From Candidatus Lutibacillus vidarii (GTDB taxonomy: Bacteria; Actinomycetota; Actinomycetes; Actinomycetales; Dermatophilaceae): 64,000 bases of DNA. The stretch is from NCBI GenBank assembly GCA_016717165.1, contig JADKGA010000002.1, forward strand, positions 186,001 through 250,000, in the 5' to 3' direction. Positions 47,428 to 55,436 of the stretch are shown here, piece after piece (position 1 is the stretch's first letter; each line of letters begins with the position of its first letter). Under the pieces are notes generated by a model. It ran no database searches and was not told the origin of the DNA. It saw only the letters and a list, made by a program, of their open reading frames with translations. The translations under genes were made by a program, and so were the position numbers.

Positions 47428-48357
47428 ATGGAGCTGACCTTCCACACCGACCCAGCTGCCTTCCTCGCCGACGCGGAGGAGTACCTCGCCGCGGACCCCG
47501 TCGTGTCGACCGTGGTGTCCTCGCTGGCGCGGCGGGCAGCGGCCGGAACCTCGGTGGAGGGACCCGAGGGCTCCGTCGCCCCGTGGTGGCTGGTCGTCCG
47601 GGAGGACGGCGCGGGGGGTGGCGGAGGCGCGGCTGGGTCTGCCCGGGGGCTCGTGGTCGGGGCCGGGATGCGGACGATGGGCTTCCCGACCTACCTCCTG
47701 CCGATGCCGGACTCCGCGGCCCGCGCCCTGGGGTCGATGCTGCTGGCGCGCGACGAGCCGGTCGAGGCAGCCAACGGTGCCGTCGAGGCCTGCCGGGCGC
47801 TGCTGGAGACGGTCGCCTCGGTTCGTGGCGGCGAGGTGGCCCTCAGCACGCCGACCCGCCTCTATCGGCTCGGCATACTGAAATACCCGGTTGGAGTACC
47901 GGGAAAGGGTCGACTCGCGGTGCCGTCCGACGTAGAGCTGCTCGCCGCGTGGCGGGTCGCCTTCGGCGAGGAGGTGCACGATGTGGTCGCCGCTCCTCGG
48001 GGCGAGGATGTCGCGGCGCAGCTGGCGTCCGCCCGTGCGGCGGTCGACGAGGGCATCGCGGAGCGCACCCTGTGGGTCTGGGAGGCACCGGACGGCGAGG
48101 TGGTCTCGATGGTGGGGGCGCGGCTCCCGGCATACGGGGTCTCGCGAATCGGACCGGTCTACACCCCGCCGACCCACCGCGGGCGAGGGTACGCGGGGGC
48201 GGCGACGGCGCTGGCCTCAGCGGGCGTGCGCGAGCTGGGGGCGACGGAGGTCTGCCTCTTCACCGACCTGGACAACCCCACGTCGAACGGGGTCTACCGG
48301 CGGATCGGGTATGTCCCGGTGCTCGACACGGGCAACTTCCGACTCGTTGCGCAATGA
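47428..48357 (+). CDS. GNAT-family N-acetyltransferase
   Basis: A 309-residue protein with a GNAT core in the C-terminal third: VYTPPTHRGRGYAGAATALAS is the acetyl-CoA loop (RGxGYA pattern), followed by CLFTDLDNPTSNGVYRRIGY. The N-terminal half may be a second, degenerate GNAT-like fold, and has a Gly-rich loop (GAGGGGGAAG). The acceptor is unknown. It is predicted leaderless from its own promoter and stands between hpt and the DUF222/HNH gene in a region that looks acquired. Confidence 0.85.
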   Translation: MELTFHTDPAAFLADAEEYLAADPVVSTVVSSLARRAAAGTSVEGPEGSVAPWWLVVREDGAGGGGGAAGSARGLVVGAGMRTMGFPTYLLPMPDSAARALGSMLLARDEPVEAANGAVEACRALLETVASVRGGEVALSTPTRLYRLGILKYPVGVPGKGRLAVPSDVELLAAWRVAFGEEVHDVVAAPRGEDVAAQLASARAAVDEGIAERTLWVWEAPDGEVVSMVGARLPAYGVSRIGPVYTPPTHRGRGYAGAATALASAGVRELGATEVCLFTDLDNPTSNGVYRRIGYVPVLDTGNFRLVAQ

Positions 48358-48479
48358 CGGGTGGCCGTCTCCATGGCTCGTTCGCGGGTCCGAGATCGTG
48401 ACCGCATCGTGACCTTTGCCCGGCTCCGTGGGGCCTCCTGACGGGGTGGGTTGTCAGTGCTCGATGATCCGATGTGGGT

Positions 48480-49766
48480 ATGTCGACACCGGCTCTGAGC
48501 AGCACCGATGCACTGGGCGAGCGCCCGGTCCTCGGCGTGCTGCGCGCCGTGGCGGCCGCGCTCGCGTCGGCGACCCAGGGCCCGGACGGCGGTGGGCGGC
48601 TGTGGGCGTTGAGCGAGGACGAGCTCGGCGAGTGCCTCGCCCTGGCCGCCCAGGTCGTCTCAGCCGCCCAGGCGGTGACCGCCGCCGTGGTGATCGAGGC
48701 CGACGAGCGGGGCACCGGCGTCCAGAGCGCGCTGTCGCGCACCGACTGGGTGCTCGGCGCGGCCGGGTCGATGGAGGCCGCCGAGGCGGCCCGGCTCGCT
48801 CGGCTGGCTCGCGCCTGCCGCGAACCGGCTCTCGCGGGGCTCCGAGACGCCGTGACCTCCGGGGCGGTCGGCGTCGTCAAGGGGGCGCTCATCGGCGACT
48901 TTGCGCAGGAGGCCAGGCCGCTGGCCGACGCCGGAGCGCTGGACGAGACGGTGGCCACCCTGGTGCGCTCGGCACCCGCGCTGACCGTGCCTCAGCTGCG
49001 CACCGCGGTGCGCTATGCCCTCAACCACCTTCGTCCCGCCGCAGATCTTGAGCGCGAGGCCGATGTGCAGCGAGCCAGCCGTGCTTTCCACCGCACCGGG
49101 GTCGCCGGCACCGGCATGTGCGAGTACCGCCTCGTCCTCGACCCTGAGGCCGCCGCGATCGTCGACGCCGCGGTGGCGGGCCTGTCCCGGCCGCAGCCCG
49201 ACCCGGTCACCGGCGCGCGTGACCCCCGGCCGGCGGCCACCCGTCGCGCCGATGCCCTCGTCGAGCTGGTTCAGCGGGCTCTGTCCGGTCCACCGACCCG
49301 GCCCGGTATGGCGCAGACGCAGCTCGTCGTGACGATGGGCTTCGACGCGCTGGCGGGGGCGGTCCGCGGCGCCGGTCTGACGCCCGCCGGCGCCGTGGTC
49401 ACGACTGAGACGGTGCGTCGACTGGCCTGTGACGCCGAGATCATCCCGGCTGTCCTCGGCAGCAGCCGCCAGGTGGTGGACCTCGGCCGGTCTCGGCGCC
49501 TGGTGTCCCGGGGCCAACGGATCAAGCTCTGGCTCAGGGATGGCCACTGCACCTACCCCGGGTGCACCATTCCGGCCGCGTGGACCCAGGCGCACCACAA
49601 CCGACATTGGTCCGACGGCGGTCCCACCGACGAGGGCAACCTCGCGCTCCTCTGCGCTCGACACCACACCGTGGTCCATCGGCGGGGCCTCACGGCGAGC
49701 ATCACGCCGGGCGCTCCACCGGGCGCCGCAGTGACCTGGCAGCTTTCGGTGGCCGGGCCCACCTGA
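48480..49766 (+). CDS. DUF222 and HNH-endonuclease domain protein (13E12-type)
   Basis: A 428-residue protein. The N-terminal 300 residues are the DUF222 domain (Ala/Arg-rich helices, LAAQVVSAAQAVTAAVV). The C-terminus has an HNH nuclease: CTYPGCTIPAAWTQAHHNRHWSDGG then NLALLCARHHTVVH, with the Cys pairs for zinc and the His-Asn-His set. Such genes are repeated in actinobacterial genomes (the 13E12 family of M. tuberculosis) and behave as mobile or homing-like genes. It sits between hpt and ftsH with tandem repeats just downstream, consistent with insertion. Start ATG 48480 lacks a ribosome-binding site. Confidence 0.87.
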   Translation: MSTPALSSTDALGERPVLGVLRAVAAALASATQGPDGGGRLWALSEDELGECLALAAQVVSAAQAVTAAVVIEADERGTGVQSALSRTDWVLGAAGSMEAAEAARLARLARACREPALAGLRDAVTSGAVGVVKGALIGDFAQEARPLADAGALDETVATLVRSAPALTVPQLRTAVRYALNHLRPAADLEREADVQRASRAFHRTGVAGTGMCEYRLVLDPEAAAIVDAAVAGLSRPQPDPVTGARDPRPAATRRADALVELVQRALSGPPTRPGMAQTQLVVTMGFDALAGAVRGAGLTPAGAVVTTETVRRLACDAEIIPAVLGSSRQVVDLGRSRRLVSRGQRIKLWLRDGHCTYPGCTIPAAWTQAHHNRHWSDGGPTDEGNLALLCARHHTVVHRRGLTASITPGAPPGAAVTWQLSVAGPT

Positions 49767-49782
49767 GGTCCCCGCCCCGGGT

Positions 49783-49813
49783 CCCCTGGCCTGCCCGGCG
49801 GGCGGGCCAGGGG
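49783..49813 (+). terminator. Terminator of the DUF222/HNH gene
   Basis: Arms CCCCTGGCC and GGCCAGGGG around a GC-rich loop, 16 nt after the stop codon. Confidence 0.6.
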
Positions 49814-49857
49814 TCCCCGGTCTGCCCGGCAGGCGGGCCAGGGGTCCCCGGTCTGCC
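49796..49857. repeat. Two tandem copies of a 31-bp unit
   Basis: 49796-49826 and 49827-49857 are direct repeats that differ at one position (GGCGGGCG against GGCAGGCG). The first copy contains one arm of the terminator hairpin, so the terminator arm is duplicated. Not CRISPR: only two copies and no spacers. Confidence 0.85.
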
Positions 49858-50200
49858 GTCCGCCGGACGGTGAGGCCAGATGGGGAGCGCTACTCCCGCT
49901 CGAGAGGCTGCCGTGTTCTCAGGTGAGGGATCGGCACGCGCACACCGGCAGTGTTGCGCCCTGGCTGGGGCTGCCGCAGGTCGGGGCGGGGCGGCATACC
50001 GCGTGAGAAGATTGTTAGGTGCCCGCCGCGCGGCGGAACACGACCGCGGGACCAGACGTTGACCAGCGCAGCAGGCGTCCGTTCCTGCCGACAGTCCATC
50101 GCTGAGCAGTTCACCGCTGATCATCGTCACTACCGAGCACTCCGTACTGAACCGAGCACTCCCTACTGAGCAGGAGGACCGGGGCCCACCCCCGAAGCCC
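49858..50200. other. Upstream region of ftsH
   Basis: A 343-nt stretch with no coding frame I can support. A GGCATACC motif lies at 49993 and a less GC-rich GAGAAGATTGTTAGG follows, a possible promoter area. The tandem 19-bp repeat at 50132-50169 is close to the ftsH ribosome-binding site (CAGGAGGACC). Confidence 0.45.
50132..50169. repeat. Tandem 19-bp repeat in the ftsH leader
   Basis: ACCGAGCACTCCGTACTGA is followed directly by the same sequence with one change (G to C at base 13). The repeat ends 31 nt before the ftsH start codon, so it should be part of the mRNA leader and could bind a regulator or another RNA. Confidence 0.8.
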
Positions 50201-52387
50201 ATGAACGTCAAGCGTTTTGGTCGAGCCCCGGTCCTTGCCATCTTCGGCGTCCTGTTCGTTGGGATGGTCGTGCTGTCGATGCTGAGCAGCTCCGGCTACC
50301 AGCGGATCGACACCTCGGCCGCCGAGCAGCTCATCTCCACGGGCAAGGTCGACCAGGTCCGGCTGCTCAACAACGAGCGGATGGAGCTCGACCTCAAGTC
50401 CGGCGTGACCTATTCATCGAGTACCGATGGGGTCCAAGAGGCCTCGAAGGTCTTCGCGTACTACGTCACCGCCCGTGGTCCGCAGATCGTCGCCTTGCTC
50501 GACAAGTACCCGCCGAGCAAGGGGTTCACCGACCAGATCGACCAGCCGAGCTGGTTCGGCACCCTGCTCGTCAACGTCCTCCCGGTGCTGCTCCTCATCG
50601 TCTTGTTCTGGTTCCTCATGGGGCAGATGCAAGGCGGCGGCAACAGGGTCATGCAGTTCGGTAAGTCCCGCGCCAAGCTCGCGACCAAGGACATGCCGAA
50701 GGTGACCTTCCAGGATGTCGCGGGCTGCGACGAGGCTGTCGAGGAGCTCCACGAGATCAAGGAGTTCCTCCAGGAGCCGGCGAAGTTCCTCGCCGTCGGG
50801 GCGAAGATCCCCAAGGGTGTGCTGCTCTACGGCCCACCCGGAACCGGGAAGACCCTGCTCGCGCGGGCCGTCGCCGGCGAGGCCGGGGTGCCCTTCTACT
50901 CGATCTCGGGGTCCGACTTCGTCGAGATGTTCGTCGGTGTCGGCGCCTCCCGCGTCCGTGACCTCTTCGAGCAGGCCAAGGCCAATGCCCCCGCGATCGT
51001 CTTCGTCGACGAGATCGACGCCGTCGGCCGGCACCGCGGCGCGGGGCTGGGCGGGGGGCACGACGAGCGGGAGCAGACCCTCAACCAGCTGCTCGTCGAG
51101 ATGGACGGCTTCGACGTCAAGACCAATGTCATCCTCATCGCCGCAACGAACCGGCCCGACATCCTCGACCCGGCGCTGCTGCGCCCGGGCCGCTTCGACC
51201 GGCAGATCGCCGTCGAGGCGCCCGACATGATCGGGCGGCACCGCATCCTCCAGGTGCACGCCAAGGGCAAGCCCATGGCCCCCACGGTCGACCTGCTCGC
51301 CGTCGCTCGGCGCACCCCGGGATTCACCGGCGCGGACCTGGCGAACGTCCTCAACGAGGCCGCCCTGCTCACCGCGCGCGGCAACCAGCAGTTCATCGAC
51401 GACAAAGCGCTTGACGAGGCCATCGACCGGGTCATCGCCGGCCCGCAGCGCCGGACCCGCCTGATGAGTGCCAAGGAGCGCAAGATCACGGCCTACCACG
51501 AGGGCGGGCACGCCCTGGCCGCCGCGGCGCTGCACCACACCGACCCGGTGACCAAGGTGACGATCCTGCCGCGCGGCCGCGCCCTCGGCTACACCATGGT
51601 CCTGCCCCAGGACGACAAGTACTCGACCACGCGCAACGAGATCCTCGACCAGCTCGTCTACGCCCTCGGCGGCCGCGTCGCCGAAGAGGTCATCTTCCAC
51701 GACCCGACGACCGGCGCGGCCAACGACATCGAGAAGGCCACGGCGATGGCCCGCAAGATGGTCACCGAGTACGGCATGTCCGAGCGGGTCGGTGCGGTCA
51801 AGCTCGGCCAGAGCCAGGGCGAGGTCTTCCTCGGCCGCGACTACGGCCACCAGCGCGACTACTCCGAGTCGGTGGCCGGTGTCATCGACGAGGAGGTCCG
51901 CACCCTCATCGACAACGCCCACGACGAGGCCTGGGCCATCATCACTCAGAACCGGGACATCCTCGACGCGCTGGTCCTCGAGCTGCTCGAGAAGGAGACC
52001 CTCAACGCCGCTCAGCTCGCCGCCATCTTCGAGCCGGTGCGCAAGAGTGCCGAGCGCCCGGTCTGGCTCAGCGCCGAAGGGCGGACGGTGAGCTCGGTCC
52101 CGCCGGTGCTCACTCCTGCCGAACGCGCGGCGTCCAACGGCCATGGTGGGCCGCAGCTGCCGCCGCCCAGCGGTGCCTCCGCGTATGGCGCTCAGCCCTC
52201 GAGCGCGCAGCCGATGGACTCCCCAGTCGTGGCGGCACCCGCCTCGAGCGAGGTGACCCAGCTGACTCCCACGGACAGCGCCGCGCCGGTCAGCGTGGAC
52301 CCGACCCAGCGCATCGACCTGCCCGGTGGCTCGGCGACTCCGCTGTCGGCCTCTGGTGACGAGACGATCTCCGGACCAGGACACTGA
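50201..52387 (+). CDS. ftsH: ATP-dependent zinc metalloprotease FtsH
   Basis: A 728-residue membrane AAA protease. Two N-terminal membrane segments (about 8-30 and 115-135) flank a short outer domain. The AAA domain has Walker A GPPGTGKT (211-218), Walker B IVFVDEIDAVG and the SRH (TNRPDILDPALLRPGRFDR). The zinc site is HEGGH at 433-437. The last 90 or so residues are a Pro/Ser/Ala-rich tail, common in actinobacterial FtsH. It degrades misfolded membrane proteins and short-lived regulators. The stop is 4 nt before the folE start. Confidence 0.95.
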   Translation: MNVKRFGRAPVLAIFGVLFVGMVVLSMLSSSGYQRIDTSAAEQLISTGKVDQVRLLNNERMELDLKSGVTYSSSTDGVQEASKVFAYYVTARGPQIVALLDKYPPSKGFTDQIDQPSWFGTLLVNVLPVLLLIVLFWFLMGQMQGGGNRVMQFGKSRAKLATKDMPKVTFQDVAGCDEAVEELHEIKEFLQEPAKFLAVGAKIPKGVLLYGPPGTGKTLLARAVAGEAGVPFYSISGSDFVEMFVGVGASRVRDLFEQAKANAPAIVFVDEIDAVGRHRGAGLGGGHDEREQTLNQLLVEMDGFDVKTNVILIAATNRPDILDPALLRPGRFDRQIAVEAPDMIGRHRILQVHAKGKPMAPTVDLLAVARRTPGFTGADLANVLNEAALLTARGNQQFIDDKALDEAIDRVIAGPQRRTRLMSAKERKITAYHEGGHALAAAALHHTDPVTKVTILPRGRALGYTMVLPQDDKYSTTRNEILDQLVYALGGRVAEEVIFHDPTTGAANDIEKATAMARKMVTEYGMSERVGAVKLGQSQGEVFLGRDYGHQRDYSESVAGVIDEEVRTLIDNAHDEAWAIITQNRDILDALVLELLEKETLNAAQLAAIFEPVRKSAERPVWLSAEGRTVSSVPPVLTPAERAASNGHGGPQLPPPSGASAYGAQPSSAQPMDSPVVAAPASSEVTQLTPTDSAAPVSVDPTQRIDLPGGSATPLSASGDETISGPGH

Positions 52388-52391
52388 CCCC

Positions 52392-52964
52392 GTGGCCGTC
52401 GATGTGGAGCGCGCCCAGCGCGCGATCCGTGAGCTGCTGCTCGCCGTCGGGGAGGACCCCGACCGCGAGGGGCTGACCGACACCCCGGCGCGGGTCGCCC
52501 GCTCGTTCTCGGAGCTCTTCGCCGGGCTCGACGCCGACCCCGCCCAGGTCTTGGCGACGACCTTCGACATCGACCACTCCGAGATGATCATCGTCCGGGA
52601 TATCGCGGTGTACTCCACGTGCGAGCACCATCTGGTGCCCTTCCACGGGTCGGCCCACGTGGGGTATATCCCCGGGCCGGACGGCAAGGTCACCGGGCTG
52701 TCCAAGATCGCCCGGCTCGTGGACCTCTACGCGCGCCGTCCGCAGGTCCAGGAGCGGATGACCACCCAGATCGCCGAGGCCCTCGAGGCGCACCTCCAGG
52801 TTGCCGGTGTCATCGTCGTTGTTGAGTGCGAACATCTGTGTATGTCGATGCGCGGGGTCCGCAAGCCCGGAACTCGGACCATCACCTCGGCCGTCCGCGG
52901 ACAGCTGCGAGACGCCGCGACGAGGGCGGAGGCCATGGCCCTGATCATGGCCCCTCGCCACTGA
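52392..52964 (+). CDS. folE: GTP cyclohydrolase I (FolE)
   Basis: A 190-residue enzyme that opens GTP to make dihydroneopterin triphosphate, the first folate step. Zinc ligands are visible in YSTCEHHLVPF and CEHLCMSMRGV, and GLSKIARLVDLYARRPQVQERMT is the family signature. The GTG start lies 5 nt after the ftsH stop, with no separate ribosome-binding site, indicating coupling. It is the first gene of folE-folP-folBK. Confidence 0.94.
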   Translation: MAVDVERAQRAIRELLLAVGEDPDREGLTDTPARVARSFSELFAGLDADPAQVLATTFDIDHSEMIIVRDIAVYSTCEHHLVPFHGSAHVGYIPGPDGKVTGLSKIARLVDLYARRPQVQERMTTQIAEALEAHLQVAGVIVVVECEHLCMSMRGVRKPGTRTITSAVRGQLRDAATRAEAMALIMAPRH

Positions 52965-52972
52965 GGGCGCTC

Positions 52973-53830
52973 GTGTCGACCTCGCCTGGGCGGCGCCCCC
53001 TGCCCGCCCGGCCCTCCTGGCGCCCGGTTGTCATGGGGGTCGTCAATGTCACCCCTGACTCGTTCAGCGACGGCGGCCAGTGGCTCGACCCGGACGCGGC
53101 CGTCCAGCGCGGGATGCTCCTGCTCGCCGAAGGGGCGGACGTCCTCGACGTCGGCGGTGAGTCGACCCGTCCCGGGGCGACCCGACCGGTCGAGACCGAG
53201 GAGCTGCGCCGAGTCATCCCCGTCATCACCGCGCTCGCCGACGCCGGGGCGACGGTCTCCGTCGATACGATGCGGACCCCGGTCGCCGAGGCGGCCGTCC
53301 GGGCCGGCGCATCGATCGTCAACGACGTCAGCGGCGGCCTGGCGGACCCGCAGATGGCGGCCCTGGTCGCCGGGCTCGGGGTCGGCTTTATCGCCATGCA
53401 CTGGCGCGGTCACAGCGTCGACATGCAACGCCGGGCCCGGTATGACGATGTCGTTCGCGACGTCATGGCCGAGCTGGGGAGCCGCCGCGACGAGCTGCTG
53501 GCCGCAGGCATCCACCCGGACTCCCTGGTCCTCGACCCCGGGCTGGGCTTCGCCAAGCTTCCAGAGCACAACTGGCGTCTGCTGGCCCACCTCGGCGAGC
53601 TCGAGTCGCTCGGCCATCGGGTGCTCGTCGGCGCGTCCCGCAAGACCTTCCTCGGCACGGTGGGGCGCACCGAGGCCGAAGGCCCGAGAACCATGGACGA
53701 CCGGGATGTCGCCACGGCCGCGACGAGCGTGCTGTGTGCCCGGGCCGGCGTCTGGGGCCTGCGGGTCCATGACGTCCGGTCCACGATCGACGCGCTCCAG
53801 GTTCTCGACGCGTGGGAGCGTGCCCGATGA
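52973..53830 (+). CDS. folP: Dihydropteroate synthase
   Basis: A 285-residue TIM barrel that joins para-aminobenzoate to the pterin; the sulfonamide target. The signatures MGVVNVTPDSFSDGG and DVGGESTRPGA are exact, followed by DPGLGFAK and SRKTFLG. The GTG at 52973 lies 8 nt after folE; an ATG further upstream overlaps folE in another frame. It overlaps the next gene by 4 nt (ATGA). Confidence 0.95.
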   Translation: MSTSPGRRPLPARPSWRPVVMGVVNVTPDSFSDGGQWLDPDAAVQRGMLLLAEGADVLDVGGESTRPGATRPVETEELRRVIPVITALADAGATVSVDTMRTPVAEAAVRAGASIVNDVSGGLADPQMAALVAGLGVGFIAMHWRGHSVDMQRRARYDDVVRDVMAELGSRRDELLAAGIHPDSLVLDPGLGFAKLPEHNWRLLAHLGELESLGHRVLVGASRKTFLGTVGRTEAEGPRTMDDRDVATAATSVLCARAGVWGLRVHDVRSTIDALQVLDAWERAR

Positions 53831-54756
53831 GCGACGAGATCCGCCTGATCGGGCTGCGAGCCGTCGGCCATCACGGCGTCTTCCCGGACGAGAAGCGCAA
53901 CGGCCAGGAGTTCATCGTCGACGTCGTCCTGCACACCGACCTCCGGGCCGCGGGTGCAACTGACGACCTGTCGGAGACCATCCACTACGGCGAAGTTGCG
54001 GACGATGTCGTCGCGCGAATTACCGGACCGTCATACGACTTGATTGAGGCGCTCGCCGAACGCATCGCCGAGGACGCGCTGGCGCGCGACCGCGTCGCCG
54101 CGGTCGAGGTGACCGTCCACAAGCCGAGCGCACCCATCCCGCACCACTTCTCTGACGTGCTCGTCCACGTCCGGCGCGAGCGCGATGTCCCCGTCGTGAT
54201 CGCCCTGGGCGCTAACCTCGGTGACCCCGCGCGGACTCTGGCCGCAGCGGTCCACGACCTGCGCGAGGTCTCTGGGCTCACCCCTGTTGCGGTCTCTCCG
54301 CTCGTCGAGACGGACCCCGTCGGTGGGCCGGACCAGCCGGTCTACCTCAACGCCGTGCTCCTCGCCAGGACCTCGCTGGCCCCCGGACCGCTGCTGGCGG
54401 CCCTGCATGCGGTCGAAGGGCGGCACGGCCGGGTGCGGGACATCCGGTGGGGGGCGCGAACCCTCGACCTCGACCTCGTCCAGTACGGCACCCCGGGGTC
54501 GTCCTCGGAGGTGCTCGGCGACGAGCCCGAGCTGCGCCTGCCGCACCCGCGGGCCCATGAGCGTGCCTTCGTGCTGCGGCCCTGGCACGCCGTCGACCCC
54601 GCGGCGGTCCTGCGGGTGCCCGGCACCGCCGTCGGCCAGGGGGACCAAGCACCCGCCTCGTTCGCCGGGGGTCCCGTCCGACGGGTCAGCGACGTGCTTG
54701 CCGACCTCGACGAGGCCGGGGTCCGCGTTGGCCCGGCGTGGGATCCACTGAGGTGA
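53827..54756 (+). CDS. folK: Bifunctional dihydroneopterin aldolase / HPPK (FolB-FolK fusion)
   Basis: A 309-residue two-domain enzyme. Residues 1-118 are FolB (LRAVGHHGVFPDEKRNGQEF, with ETIHYGEVADDV), and from about 125 FolK begins: VIALGANLGDPARTLAAAV, PVGGPDQPVYLNAVLLART, GVRDIRWGARTLDLDLVQY, and LRLPHPRAHERAFVL. So two consecutive folate steps sit in one chain. In many bacteria they are separate; the fusion is known in some actinobacteria. The C-terminal 40 residues are Pro/Gly-rich. It overlaps folP. Confidence 0.92.
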   Translation: MSDEIRLIGLRAVGHHGVFPDEKRNGQEFIVDVVLHTDLRAAGATDDLSETIHYGEVADDVVARITGPSYDLIEALAERIAEDALARDRVAAVEVTVHKPSAPIPHHFSDVLVHVRRERDVPVVIALGANLGDPARTLAAAVHDLREVSGLTPVAVSPLVETDPVGGPDQPVYLNAVLLARTSLAPGPLLAALHAVEGRHGRVRDIRWGARTLDLDLVQYGTPGSSSEVLGDEPELRLPHPRAHERAFVLRPWHAVDPAAVLRVPGTAVGQGDQAPASFAGGPVRRVSDVLADLDEAGVRVGPAWDPLR

Positions 54757-54760
54757 CCAC

Positions 54761-55258
54761 GTGCTGAACGACCCTCGCGGCGTGCGCCCCGCTGTTCTGG
54801 TCATGGTCGGGCTGGTCGTCGGTGGCGTCGGCTGGCTCGTCCTTCGGCTGCTCTCGGCGCAGGGCAGCTCGGTACCGTCCGTGGGCTGGTTCTCCTCCGT
54901 CGTCATCCTGCTCGCCTCCGGCGTCGTCCTCGCCGAGGGCTACCAGGTCAAGAAGCTCCAGTCGGGCACGGCCGGCCCCCGACCGGTGAGCATGGTCCGT
55001 GCCGCCCGCACTGTCGTCCTCGCCCAGGCGGCGGCCCTCACCGGCGCCGCGGTTGTCGGCTGGTATGCCGCCCAGGTCCTCTTCTACCTGCCGGACCTCG
55101 ACGTGACGTCGGTCCGGGAGCGGATGTGGCCGATCCTTGCGACCATGGCCGCTGGGTTCGGACTTGCCATCGCGGGCCTGGTTGCTCAGCGGTGGTGCCG
55201 GATCGACGACTCCGACCGCAAACCGCCCACGATCGAGACCGCCGCGGGCGCGGTGTAG
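54761..55258 (+). CDS. DUF3180-family membrane protein
   Basis: A 165-residue membrane protein with about four membrane segments (LVMVGLVVGGVGWLVLRLL, VVILLASGVVLAE, AAALTGAAVVGWYAAQVL and LATMAAGFGLAIAGLVA). It matches the DUF3180 family, which is found after folK in actinobacteria. Function is unknown. The GTG lies 5 nt after the folBK stop, so it is in the fol operon. Confidence 0.87.
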   Translation: MLNDPRGVRPAVLVMVGLVVGGVGWLVLRLLSAQGSSVPSVGWFSSVVILLASGVVLAEGYQVKKLQSGTAGPRPVSMVRAARTVVLAQAAALTGAAVVGWYAAQVLFYLPDLDVTSVRERMWPILATMAAGFGLAIAGLVAQRWCRIDDSDRKPPTIETAAGAV

Positions 55259-55382
55259 GCGCGACGCGCGAGGTGGGCGGCCCGGCGGTCGGGCCTTGAC
55301 GGTCCCCCGGGTGGTCGCAGTCGCGCTAGCCGCCGAGGTGAACAGGGCGCGAACTCCACGAGACGCCGCGGGGTCGACGCGG

Positions 55383-55388
55383 TATCTT
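55383..55388 (+). promoter_or_regulatory. Candidate -10 element (TATCTT) of the SulP gene
   Basis: TATCTT lies 48 nt before the GTG, giving a leader of about 42 nt with GGAGGCG as ribosome-binding site. Confidence 0.4.
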
Positions 55389-55436
55389 CGGGCCTGACGC
55401 GGTGCCCGACCCCGTCGGCTGACCGAAGGAGGCGAA

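Noticed and set aside
49796..49857. CRISPR-like direct repeats
   Set aside because: Two adjacent 31-bp copies with no spacers and no cas genes nearby.
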